The notes below the pieces were generated by a model that was not told where the DNA came from, did not search any database, and saw only the letters and a list, made by a program, of their open reading frames with translations. A DNA stretch of 36,948 bases from Planctomycetia bacterium (GTDB taxonomy: Bacteria > Planctomycetota > Planctomycetia > Gemmatales > HRBIN36). A program made the position numbers and the translations under genes. Positions 9,124 to 16,523 of the stretch are shown here, piece after piece. Each line of letters opens with the position of its first letter. Within the stretch, counting starts at the first letter, position 1. The stretch covers positions 1 through 36,948 of the forward strand of contig JAEUIE010000009.1 in assembly GCA_016795155.1 (NCBI GenBank), given 5' to 3'.

Positions 9124-9167
9124 TGGATTCTAGCTTGCAACGATTTCATGATACAAATCTCACTGCC

Positions 9168-9193
9168 GGTCATCTCAACAGAGCGAGATGACC
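9168..9193. terminator. Hairpin between convergent genes, probable bidirectional terminator
   Basis: GGTCATCTC and GAGATGACC form a perfect 9-bp stem around an 8-base loop. It lies in the 76-base gap between the plus-strand gene ending at 9123 and the minus-strand gene ending at 9200. There is no strong T-run on either side, so termination is inferred from the stem and its position. Confidence 0.6.
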
Positions 9194-9199
9194 ACAAAC

Positions 9200-9781
9200 T
9201 TACAGCTTCTCTTTCAACTTGCTGATAATCGCTTCTTCCATGCGTGTGTCGCGGCCTTTGTCGATCCAGCGTTCGTTCAATAATTGTTGCGGTGCATTGT
9301 TGTACGCATCCACCGTATCATCAGGTCGGACCCTGCGTATCTGCAGCGGATTAACCGCGCGGCCTGGGTCTTCCAACTCTTTGATGACCTTTACCAGAAC
9401 AAAGTAACCACCTACTTCAGCCGGCGTGATCTGCACCAGCAGGCGACGGCGCATCGATTGTGTAGTCGATTCCCATATTTCATAACCATCGTACCAGCCC
9501 GTGCTGCACCAGTCGAACACTCCGCCGGAAACGCGAGGTACGCCGACAATTTCGCCCGCATACATGTTGCTGTTGGCTATGTCGAAATAAGTCTGACAGA
9601 CATCATAAACAATGTCGTACACCCGCTGATACTGCTGCGGATCGTGTCCTTGAGGCACAAACAATGGGTTTTCAAAAGGAATGCTGCCCCGGACTGTATA
9701 GGGATTTTCCTGAATGGGTGTGCTGGCACAACCGGCAAGGCTTACCAGCAGGCTAATTCCCAGGTATCGCAGCCACGTCAT
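9200..9781 (-). CDS. Putative lipoprotein, planctomycete-type hypothetical
   Basis: A 193-residue protein with a lipoprotein signal: MTWLRYLGISLLVSLAGC ends in the lipobox LAGC with Cys18 as the lipidation site. The mature part contains YDIVYDVCQTYFDIANSN, GGVFDWCSTGWYDG and RRRLLVQITP, a layout seen in short planctomycete lipoproteins of unknown role. Two further cysteines in the mature part could form a disulfide. It is probably exported and membrane-anchored. It is a single gene, divergent from the xerD pair; the divergent spacer 9782-9950 shows no clear promoter. Confidence 0.7.
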   Translation of the reverse strand: MTWLRYLGISLLVSLAGCASTPIQENPYTVRGSIPFENPLFVPQGHDPQQYQRVYDIVYDVCQTYFDIANSNMYAGEIVGVPRVSGGVFDWCSTGWYDGYEIWESTTQSMRRRLLVQITPAEVGGYFVLVKVIKELEDPGRAVNPLQIRRVRPDDTVDAYNNAPQQLLNERWIDKGRDTRMEEAIISKLKEKL

Positions 9782-9950
9782 ACCATCCCCCTACAGAAGG
9801 CCCATTCGTTGCGACACAGCCGCATAACAGGGTTTCCTGAATGCTGCAAGACCTCTTTCCGGGAATCCATGAAGAGAAATCCCCCAACTTGCCGATAGTC
9901 CCAGAGTCTATCTGCCAGTCAATCTATCTGGTCGTTTTGTGGGGTGGTTC

Positions 9951-10193
9951 ATGCAGCGCGAAATGAATGTCCTGGCGCTCCACAAAGGCACAGAACACTA
10001 TTTGTTCCTGTACGATGATGACAGCCTGCCTGCCCTGGTAGATCTCTTTCGTCGATATGCATCTGATTCGGAACTCAGCTTCAACTGGTTCGATGCTGCA
10101 GTAATGACTGACAAAGGCAAATCGCAGATGCAGGCTGAAGCGAACAAGCCGGTTCAACACTCGCCTCGCTTTCCAGCGGAGACCGCAGGATGA
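9951..10193 (+). CDS. Small hypothetical protein coupled to xerD
   Basis: An 80-residue protein starting at an ATG behind GGGGTGG, chosen over an in-frame start at 9939. The N-terminal 50 residues (MNVLALHKGTEHYLFLYDDDSLPALVDLFRRYA) look like a compact alpha/beta fold; the tail is polar and probably disordered. The stop overlaps the ATG of the recombinase gene (ATGA at 10190-10193), so the two are likely translated together. I do not recognise a family. Confidence 0.65.
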   Translation: MQREMNVLALHKGTEHYLFLYDDDSLPALVDLFRRYASDSELSFNWFDAAVMTDKGKSQMQAEANKPVQHSPRFPAETAG

Positions 10194-11086
10194 CCGAGGC
10201 TCTTGCCTCCTTCCTCAATCATCTGGTTATCGAAAAGAACGCCTCCGAACATACGACCAAGGCCTATCGCGAAGATTTGACGCAGGCCGTGGATTATTTC
10301 CGCACGCAGTTGGGCAAAGACGCCACTATCAAACAGGTAAGCACCCGCACCATTCGCAGCTTCCTGGCTCACCTTCATGAACAAGGGCTGAGCAAATCAA
10401 CCATTTCCCGCCGATTGGCTGCAGTGCGCTCTTGGTTCAAGTATCTTTGTCGTGAACAGACCTTGATCACCAGCCCGGCAGAAGGTGTGCGCGGCCCCAA
10501 GAAAGACAAGAAGCTGCCCAAGTTTCTGACCGAAGAGTCAACAGACAAGGTATTGCTTTCACCCGAAGACGATGAACAGAGCGGCCCTCGCGACCGGGCG
10601 ATTCTGGAGACGATTTATTCTGCCGGCCTGCGTGTCAGTGAATGTGTGCAGCTCAATCTGCAGGACATCAACCTGGATGACAACGTACTGCTGGTGCGAG
10701 GCAAAGGCAAAAAGGAACGGCTCGCGTTCCTGGGTGAATCGTCGCTGAAGGCCATCACCAACTGGCTCGATGAAAGAGGAAAGCTGCTCAAGGCTAAAGG
10801 CCAGGAAACCGAAGCGGTCTTCATCAACAAGTTCGGCACCAGGCTGACCACCCGCAGCGTTGGCCGATTGCTGGCCAAATATCTCAGACAACTGGGAATG
10901 TCAGGCCAGGCAAGCCCGCACACCCTGCGACACAGCTTCGCTACCCATCTGCTGGATCGCGGTGCGGAAATCAGAAGTGTACAGGAACTCTTAGGCCACC
11001 GAAGCCTGACGACGACACAAATCTACACGCATTTAACCACCCAACGATTGCAGGAAAGTTACAAGAAGGCGCATCCGCGAGCGTAA
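10190..11086 (+). CDS. xerD: Tyrosine recombinase, XerD/XerC type
   Basis: A 298-residue site-specific recombinase of the kind that resolves chromosome dimers at dif with a partner Xer protein. Residues 1-90 form the SAM-like N-terminal core-binding domain (LNHLVIEKNASEHTTKAYREDL). Residues about 110-290 are the catalytic domain, with all six active-site residues at the positions they have in E. coli XerD: R148, K172, H244, R247, H270 and nucleophile Y279. Motifs are AGLRVSE, HTLRHSFATH, LLGHRS and TQIYTHL. The numbering favours XerD over XerC, but the assignment by position alone is soft. It is coupled to the small gene upstream. Confidence 0.9.
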   Translation: MTEALASFLNHLVIEKNASEHTTKAYREDLTQAVDYFRTQLGKDATIKQVSTRTIRSFLAHLHEQGLSKSTISRRLAAVRSWFKYLCREQTLITSPAEGVRGPKKDKKLPKFLTEESTDKVLLSPEDDEQSGPRDRAILETIYSAGLRVSECVQLNLQDINLDDNVLLVRGKGKKERLAFLGESSLKAITNWLDERGKLLKAKGQETEAVFINKFGTRLTTRSVGRLLAKYLRQLGMSGQASPHTLRHSFATHLLDRGAEIRSVQELLGHRSLTTTQIYTHLTTQRLQESYKKAHPRA

Positions 11087-11183
11087 AGTAAGGTAGTCTG
11101 CTGGCGGGTTCCAGTTGCACACTCCTACTGTAGTGAACGTTAACAAAAAATATGACGACTACAATGCAGTCACCTTTCCCGAA

Positions 11184-11264
11184 GTGGGACACGTTTCAAT
11201 GTGTCATGATGCGATGACACGTTGGGACGTTTTACATTCCTGGTACGATACAATCGTGCCCCAC
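11184..11264 (+). repeat. Double-hairpin intergenic repeat, copy A
   Basis: The 81-base unit starts GTGGGACACGTTT and ends CGTGCCCCAC. It contains two hairpins: GACACGTTTCAATGTGTC at 11188-11205 and GGTACGATACAATCGTGCC at 11242-11260, each with one mismatch or wobble pair. The reverse complement of copy B (12842-12924) aligns to it closely at both hairpins, with a diverged middle. The unit lies just downstream of the stop of the DUF2330 gene at 11274. Confidence 0.75.
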
Positions 11265-11273
11265 GAAACATTC

Positions 11274-12722
11274 TCACCCCACTGAAAACCAATCCTGCAT
11301 CGCATAACAAACCAATGTCACCAATCCAAGGTGGGCAAGGATCAGCAGCAAGAGCTCCCAGCAGGTTCGTTGACACCGATAACAAACGAGCCAGATAATC
11401 CACGCCGGGATAAAAAACAGAAACACCACCAGGCCAAGCGTGGTGAACGGATCGCTGGATGCCCAGTTGGTAGTCGAGTCTGCTGGCTCGTTGCGTCGCC
11501 ACAGATAATAAAACAAACTGCAGACAAGCGGAGTGCCAGCCAGGCCAGCGCCCGTCAGTAGTGCATATCCCGTATCTCGCCAGGTAACGGATCGTTGGCG
11601 AATGAACAGTAGCATCAATGGTGCAATCAGGATTCCCAAGACTGCCGATGCCATCACCAGGATAGTGGGCGTTCTACCCGCGATCCAGCCGGCAACCGTT
11701 TCGCGGACATCATTGCTCGATTCCAGAGTAAGGTCTTGATGCCAATCTGCCGGGTTCGGGCTGAGCGTGATTTTGGTAACCGGCCTGACGCGAACTGCTT
11801 CCAGTTGCGAGGGTGTCAATCCACTCCCCATGCCGCTACGTCCGAGCGCGGCATCATCTGTTGGGACAACGATTTTCCCCAGCATTCGATGACACGCCAG
11901 CCCTGGAATACGCATGTCCGTCGTTGCCTGATACCAGCCTCGAAGATAGACAGTGGTTTCCACAGGCGTAGGATTCGCCCGCGTCGGCAGAAGCGGGTAG
12001 AACGGCTGGGGACAGGCAAAGTCAATCACCACCGCCCGGCCTGTTCCAGGCGTATCGCCACGCCAACTACATACAAATGAGTACTGTGCTCCGTTTTTAG
12101 CACCGAAATACTCTTTCAAGCTGGTCAGTTGCTCAGCTTTAATATCAAGCTGCTTCTGTTGAAAATATTTGTTCAGCGCATCCCCATCTTTGGCTGTCAG
12201 CACTTCGACGACCATGCCGAGCGCCTCAATATGACTATGTACCACCACCAATGGCTCGCGGTGGCTTCCTCCGTTTGCGGCACCAAGAGCTGAATCCGCG
12301 GTCGAAAATGTCACTGATTTGGGCTGTGATCCGACTGACTGGAAGAAGAGCCTGACTGGTGAAAGCATGTAGCCGGTATCCCACATTAATGCCAACTCAC
12401 GGGTTTGCTGCAGATTCTCGCGTGCGCGGGGAATGGGGAAATAGGGCTGGTAGACACTCGGCATCCGTTCAATCGGCTTGGCTGAGACTCGACCCGGTTC
12501 ACAAGGAATCGGAATGATCCAGACAGTGGGCTTATCTGTCTTTTCAGATTGCGTCTTTACATACAGCCGTTCCTGGCTGGCTTCCCATTCAATGAACGCA
12601 TGCTGCTCGCTCTCACTGACAAAGCCCCCACCTTTCTTGGCAATGATCCCATCACTATGGGCTACTGTTGCACAACCAAGAACGGCGATGATAACAACAA
12701 GAAATCGAATAACAGCAAGCAT
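11274..12722 (-). CDS. DUF2330-like secreted/membrane protein
   Basis: A 482-residue protein starting MLAVIRFLVVIIAVLGCATVAHS, a signal peptide probably cleaved before DG; an upstream in-frame start at 12866 would lie inside repeat B and is rejected. The exported part opens with DGIIAKKGGGFVSESEQHAFIEW, then ERLYVKTQSEKTDKPTVWIIPIP, the pattern of DUF2330 proteins. Residues about 350-482 carry four hydrophobic segments, so the C-terminus is a membrane domain. Function is unknown. The gene stands alone and is enclosed by inverted copies of a hairpin repeat, with no co-oriented partner other than the LOG gene 200 bases upstream. Confidence 0.75.
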   Translation of the reverse strand: MLAVIRFLVVIIAVLGCATVAHSDGIIAKKGGGFVSESEQHAFIEWEASQERLYVKTQSEKTDKPTVWIIPIPCEPGRVSAKPIERMPSVYQPYFPIPRARENLQQTRELALMWDTGYMLSPVRLFFQSVGSQPKSVTFSTADSALGAANGGSHREPLVVVHSHIEALGMVVEVLTAKDGDALNKYFQQKQLDIKAEQLTSLKEYFGAKNGAQYSFVCSWRGDTPGTGRAVVIDFACPQPFYPLLPTRANPTPVETTVYLRGWYQATTDMRIPGLACHRMLGKIVVPTDDAALGRSGMGSGLTPSQLEAVRVRPVTKITLSPNPADWHQDLTLESSNDVRETVAGWIAGRTPTILVMASAVLGILIAPLMLLFIRQRSVTWRDTGYALLTGAGLAGTPLVCSLFYYLWRRNEPADSTTNWASSDPFTTLGLVVFLFFIPAWIIWLVCYRCQRTCWELLLLILAHLGLVTLVCYAMQDWFSVG

Positions 12723-12841
12723 GGCACACCCAATTATCTTTGATTCATGCTCCAAAATGATAACAAAGTTGTTTGCATTTGCTCCATGCAAATGTCTGAC
12801 AGTTGAATGCCACTGATCAGCGGTATGCGAAGTTCGTGGCA

Positions 12842-12924
12842 GTGGGGCACGATTGTATCGTGCCAACGGGATAAATTATCTCTCCAAGCATCATCCAAAA
12901 TGACACGTTTAAAACGTGTCCCAC
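12842..12924 (-). repeat. Double-hairpin intergenic repeat, copy B (inverted relative to copy A)
   Basis: The unit starts GTGGGGCACG and ends AACGTGTCCCAC. GGCACGATTGTATCGTGCC (12846-12864) is a perfect 8-bp stem with a TGT loop, and GACACGTTTAAAACGTGTC (12902-12920) is a second strong stem. Its reverse complement reproduces copy A at both ends. It lies between the start of the DUF2330 gene and the end of the LOG gene, six bases from the LOG stop. Confidence 0.75.
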
Positions 12925-12930
12925 TGCCAA

Positions 12931-13722
12931 TTACTCCCCCAGCCACCACCTGCGCTTCGGCCTCTTGTACTTGAGTCCAAACTGTTTAATCGCTACTTCA
13001 GAGACTGCCTTGGCTGCTTCCTCAGGCGAATCGGTTACCAGTATCCGGTCGTAATCGCCCTGGCTGATCGTTCTCGCCTTGATCATGCATTTCAGAAAAT
13101 CGAGCATCGGTTCCCAGTAGGCTTTGCCCATCAGCACCAGGGGGAAGTTGTGAATCTTGCCGGTTTGAATCAGCGTGGCGGTTTCAAATAACTCATCCAG
13201 TGTGCCATATCCGCCAGGTAGAATGACGAACGCGTACGAGTACTTCACCAACATTACCTTGCGGACAAAGAAGTAGCGGAACTCAACAAACTTGTCGAGA
13301 TACGGATTCGGATGCTGTTCGTGGGGCAAGACAATATTGCAGCCTACCGAATAACCACCCGCATCTTTGGCGCCACGGTTAGCAGCTTCCATGATGCCCG
13401 GACCACCACCTGTCATGATGGTGAACCCACTCAGTGCCATCTGCCTGCTGACTTCACGAGCCAGAATATAGTAAGGATGATCTTCCTGAAACCGCGCCGA
13501 ACCAAACACGGTCACGCAGGGACCGATGAAATGAAGATTGCGGAAGCCCTTCATCACTTCCAGGAAGATGCGCAATGCTCGCCAGAGTTCCGTGCCACGC
13601 CTTTGTGGGCCTTCCAGAAACCGGCTGTCATCCAGCGTGGTCGCTTGCTTACCCCAGTTCGGCCCTTTTCCCGGTGGGACCACTTCAGGCAATTTCGGCT
13701 CCTGGCCAGTCGGTAAGGTCAT
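12931..13722 (-). CDS. LOG-family protein (Rossmann fold, possible nucleotide 5'-monophosphate phosphoribohydrolase)
   Basis: About 263 residues with the LOG/TIGR00730 signatures: VTVFGSARF, TGGGPGIMEAANRGA, and VILPGGYGTLDELFE, the P-G-G-x-G-T-x-x-E motif that binds the phosphoribose and carries the catalytic Glu. Proteins of this family cleave cytokinin or other nucleoside monophosphates to base and ribose 5-phosphate; the native bacterial substrate is often unclear. Of two close starts, the ATG at 13722 has AAAGGA nine bases ahead, whereas the one at 13731 directly abuts it. The N-terminal 45 residues are longer than in minimal LOG proteins, and the C-terminus is basic (YKRPKRRWW). Confidence 0.85.
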   Translation of the reverse strand: MTLPTGQEPKLPEVVPPGKGPNWGKQATTLDDSRFLEGPQRRGTELWRALRIFLEVMKGFRNLHFIGPCVTVFGSARFQEDHPYYILAREVSRQMALSGFTIMTGGGPGIMEAANRGAKDAGGYSVGCNIVLPHEQHPNPYLDKFVEFRYFFVRKVMLVKYSYAFVILPGGYGTLDELFETATLIQTGKIHNFPLVLMGKAYWEPMLDFLKCMIKARTISQGDYDRILVTDSPEEAAKAVSEVAIKQFGLKYKRPKRRWWLGE

Positions 13723-13816
13723 ACTTTTCATTCCTTTGCTGAAGTGGTCCGGTTTTTACTCTGTACAGTTGACAGTTGCTTCGTCAGTCAGAGAGTATCA
13801 CTATGGTTATATCATT

Positions 13817-13837
13817 CTCCCCCTTGCCAAGGGGGAG
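13817..13837. repeat. 21-base perfect palindrome, intergenic repeat type
   Basis: Arms CTCCCCCTTG and CAAGGGGGAG surround a single C. Just downstream, GTGGGGGT (13841-13848) can pair with AACCCCAC (13866-13873), giving a second nested stem. Short C/G-rich palindromes of this type recur in intergenic DNA of many bacteria with large genomes. It lies between the divergent LOG and rarA genes and may act at the RNA level. Confidence 0.55.
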
Positions 13838-13895
13838 TTAGTGGGGGTAAGTATTTGCAAGCCCCAACCCCACCCAGCCTCCTCTTTTATCAATG

Positions 13896-13938
13896 GGAGG
13901 AGATACACATGGTGAATACCGATGGCGAATCTCTTTGA
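13896..13938 (+). promoter_or_regulatory. Strong ribosome binding site leading a 9-codon ORF that overlaps the rarA start
   Basis: GGAGG at 13896-13900 lies eight bases before an ATG at 13909, which opens a frame encoding MVNTDGESL and ends at a TGA (13936-13938), inside rarA. The rarA ATG at 13922 is 21 bases from the Shine-Dalgarno, is in another frame, and has an in-frame stop just upstream (13913-13915). Translation of the mini-ORF terminating over the rarA start could couple or meter rarA initiation. This is inferred from spacing only. Confidence 0.45.
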
Positions 13939-15220
13939 CGACGATCCTCTACCGATCCCGGCTCCGCGTAAGCAGTCTGCATCAGCGCCACTTGCAGAGA
14001 AAATGCGTCCCCAGTCGTGGGATGATTTTCAGTATGAAGATTCATTCGACAAAACACTCCTGTCGTTTTTGCAGACCGGCCAGAGCTCTCCTCCTTCACT
14101 GGTGCTCTGGGGACCGCCTGGCACTGGCAAGACCACCTTTGCCAAACTGGTCGGCCAGAGTTTTGGCTTGCCCTTTATTGAATTCTCTGCGGTGCTGGGC
14201 GGCGTGCAGGAGATTCGGCAGATTGTCGCTGCTGCACAAAAACAATCCAAGCCTACATTATTGTTCGTCGATGAAATACATCGGTTCAATAAATCCCAAC
14301 AGGATGCTTTCCTGCCTCATGTTGAATCGGGAACGATTATCCTGATTGGAGCGACTACGGAGAACCCGTCGTTTGCCTTGAATAGTGCCCTGCTCTCCCG
14401 AATGCGTGTGCTCGTCTTCAAATCACTCTCCGCCAGTGCACTGCAAACGCTTCTGAAGCGAGCAGAAAAAACCATAGGCCTGACGCTCAGCGAAGAAGCC
14501 CGCGATGCCTTCATCCAACTCGCCGGTGGCGACGGCAGGCGTCTACTGAACTGGTACGAATCATTCAGCACCACGCGAAGTGATCGCATCAAACCGGTGC
14601 AGGCCGACGATGTGAAATCCTATCTGAAGCAAGCACAGACGCAGTTGTACGATCGGGCAGGCGATCAGCACTTTGATACCATTTCAGCATTCATCAAGAG
14701 CTTGCGAGGTTCCAATCCGGATGCAGCCCTCTTGTACGGCTTCCGTATGATCGAGGCTGGCGAAGACCCACGATACCTTATACGAAGAATGATGATCTTT
14801 GCCAGCGAAGATATCGGCAACGCTGATCCGTATGCACTCTCGCTGACCGTCTCCACTGCTGAGGCCTACGACAGGCTCGGCTTGCCCGAAGGCAAGATAC
14901 CCATTGCCCAGTGCATCACCTACCTGGCCACCGCGCCAAAATCCAACCGCAGCTACCTGGCGATGGGGCAAGTGCTGCAGGATATCCGCAATCACCCGAA
15001 CATCACCATCCCCATGCACCTCCGCAACGCCCCCACACCCATGATGAAAGAAATGGGCTACAACCAGGGCTACCAGTACCCGCACGACAACCCATCAGGC
15101 TATGTCGCTGGTGTTCAGTATCTCCCCGATGAACTCGCTATGGCAGATTACTACAAACCAAGCGAACATGGACATGAAAAGTTGATTCATGAGCGGATGC
15201 AGCAGCGTAAGAAGAGTTAG
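13922..15220 (+). CDS. rarA: Replication-associated recombination protein RarA (MgsA), AAA+ ATPase
   Basis: A 432-residue clamp-loader-like AAA+ ATPase that acts at stalled forks with SSB and the replisome. The order is Walker A GPPGTGKT (residues 64-71), Walker B LLFVDEIHRF, sensor 1 GATTENPSF, then a sensor 2 region with GGDGRRLLNWYES. The C-terminal tetramerisation domain includes SLRGSNPDAALLYGFRMIEAGED and the family-specific FASEDIGNADP, followed by QCITYLATAPKSN and the conserved C-terminal GYQYPHDNP. The length is normal. The start is the first possible in-frame ATG after a stop. It appears to be a single gene. Confidence 0.93.
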   Translation: MANLFDDDPLPIPAPRKQSASAPLAEKMRPQSWDDFQYEDSFDKTLLSFLQTGQSSPPSLVLWGPPGTGKTTFAKLVGQSFGLPFIEFSAVLGGVQEIRQIVAAAQKQSKPTLLFVDEIHRFNKSQQDAFLPHVESGTIILIGATTENPSFALNSALLSRMRVLVFKSLSASALQTLLKRAEKTIGLTLSEEARDAFIQLAGGDGRRLLNWYESFSTTRSDRIKPVQADDVKSYLKQAQTQLYDRAGDQHFDTISAFIKSLRGSNPDAALLYGFRMIEAGEDPRYLIRRMMIFASEDIGNADPYALSLTVSTAEAYDRLGLPEGKIPIAQCITYLATAPKSNRSYLAMGQVLQDIRNHPNITIPMHLRNAPTPMMKEMGYNQGYQYPHDNPSGYVAGVQYLPDELAMADYYKPSEHGHEKLIHERMQQRKKS

Positions 15221-15283
15221 TCTGTATGCGTTGAAGATCTCGCTGAGCACGCAGGAGGCAATCCGAAGGCTTACAGTCAAACA

Positions 15284-15931
15284 TCATACAGCACGGGCGA
15301 GCATCACAAACTGCTTGATCCGCCGCCTTGTCCATGGATGTTCCATGCCCAGCCAGTAGGTCATGAGAAACTGGCCGAGTTTTCGCCAGTTCGCCCGATC
15401 ATCAAAAGCCCATACCCGTTCCACCTTCCAGCGATTCTCCACAAGTAATTTCTGCAGTTCGGCCAGCGATGGCTTATACTGCCACGCCGGATGGTGACGA
15501 CGTGCATCGTCGTAACGCTTTGCTGCGAAGTTGATGATGCTGAGCACCATCGGAGAATTTTCAGGAACCAGTTCCCGCAGCATGCTCAAGAGCCTGCCCG
15601 GGTTATGGAGATATTCCAAGACGCCACCGATATGGACACAATTGATGTGACTGGCGCGGAAGAAATCGAGGGAGAAGTCACTATTGAAGTCAACCTGCAC
15701 AAAGTGTCCGGGTGGAAGTATCGAAGCCGCTTTGGTAGAAATATCAACGCCATAATACTCGACATCTTCCGGCAGCAGTTGTTTCAGGGTAGCTGTGGAG
15801 CAACCGACGTCGAGCACCCGTTTTTCCGGAAGTTCCCTGAGAATATCAGCCATCAATCGCAGGCGTGCATGCGGATTGCGGTACTGAAGCGTTTCCGTGT
15901 TCCAGTATGTCGTTCCCCACTTGGCGGTCAT
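15284..15931 (-). CDS. Class I SAM-dependent methyltransferase
   Basis: A 215-residue protein with motif I RVLDVGCSTATLKQLL (residues 38-53), motif II YYGVDIS, and a post-motif region CVHIGGVLEYLHNPGRLLSML like those of methyltransferases related to MetW/UbiE. The substrate is unknown. The C-terminal half (KRYDDARRHHPAWQYKPSLAELQKLL, and FDDRANWRKLGQFL) would form the substrate lid. It is convergent with rarA across a 63-base gap that holds no obvious terminator. Methyltransferases of this type often modify small molecules, quinones or glycans. Confidence 0.8.
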   Translation of the reverse strand: MTAKWGTTYWNTETLQYRNPHARLRLMADILRELPEKRVLDVGCSTATLKQLLPEDVEYYGVDISTKAASILPPGHFVQVDFNSDFSLDFFRASHINCVHIGGVLEYLHNPGRLLSMLRELVPENSPMVLSIINFAAKRYDDARRHHPAWQYKPSLAELQKLLVENRWKVERVWAFDDRANWRKLGQFLMTYWLGMEHPWTRRRIKQFVMLARAV

Positions 15932-16523
15932 GGAGTTTCCATTCAGAGTGATTCGCTACTGCTTCTACGAAGCAGGGACACTTATGGTTACAGTGATTCA
16001 GAAAATTAAAAGTTGATTTGATCAGACAGCTTCCCTGTCATCTTATTCTGAAACAGCAGGTTTTTGAAGACAGAGTGTTGTTTTGGGTGCCATCTTTTGT
16101 CGGTGTTCCGGCAAACGATGCCCTTGTGCTTCAGGTCGTCGAACTATCAGCGCTACAAACGGGTGAAGGTTATGAACTGAAACACTGGACAGACACCAGG
16201 ATTTGGGAGAAGATTGACTACTGTCACGAGAAGCAGTTACCACGACTATCGTGCCACCCGCACCGTGGCGCAGATTCCGGTAGATTGGAAGACAACGCCG
16301 ATGATCCACACGCGGCTGCCACTGCTTCGCTACTCCGTTACGGTGCCGTATCAGCAGTGGATTTCATATGCCTTGAGCAGGTCTCCCATTCAATGGAGAT
16401 ATCCACATACTTCGTGCGTGGTTCTGGTCATCACCGAAAAACATTCAACGAATCTCTTCCCATGCGCCGCAGAAACATTACACTGTAGACCTGCCCGATT
16501 TCTTTCCATTCTTGGAACCCGTC
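15932..16523. other. 592-base region without a supported gene
   Basis: Several frames are open here (for example 16018-16488 plus, 16043-16309 minus, 16214-16582 plus), but none has a convincing ribosome binding site, hydrophobic pattern or recognisable motif, and they overlap one another. It probably contains the promoters for the divergent methyltransferase and PVC dehydrogenase genes. No clear -35/-10 pair or hairpin stands out. Confidence 0.4.

Noticed and set aside
10190-11086. Possible phage or integron integrase
   Set aside because: The catalytic residues match XerD numbering exactly, the length is that of Xer proteins, and no attachment sites or cassette repeats are present.
16018-16488. 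Plus-strand 156-codon frame upstream of the PVC dehydrogenase
   Set aside because: No ribosome binding site, no motif, and other frames of equal quality overlap it.
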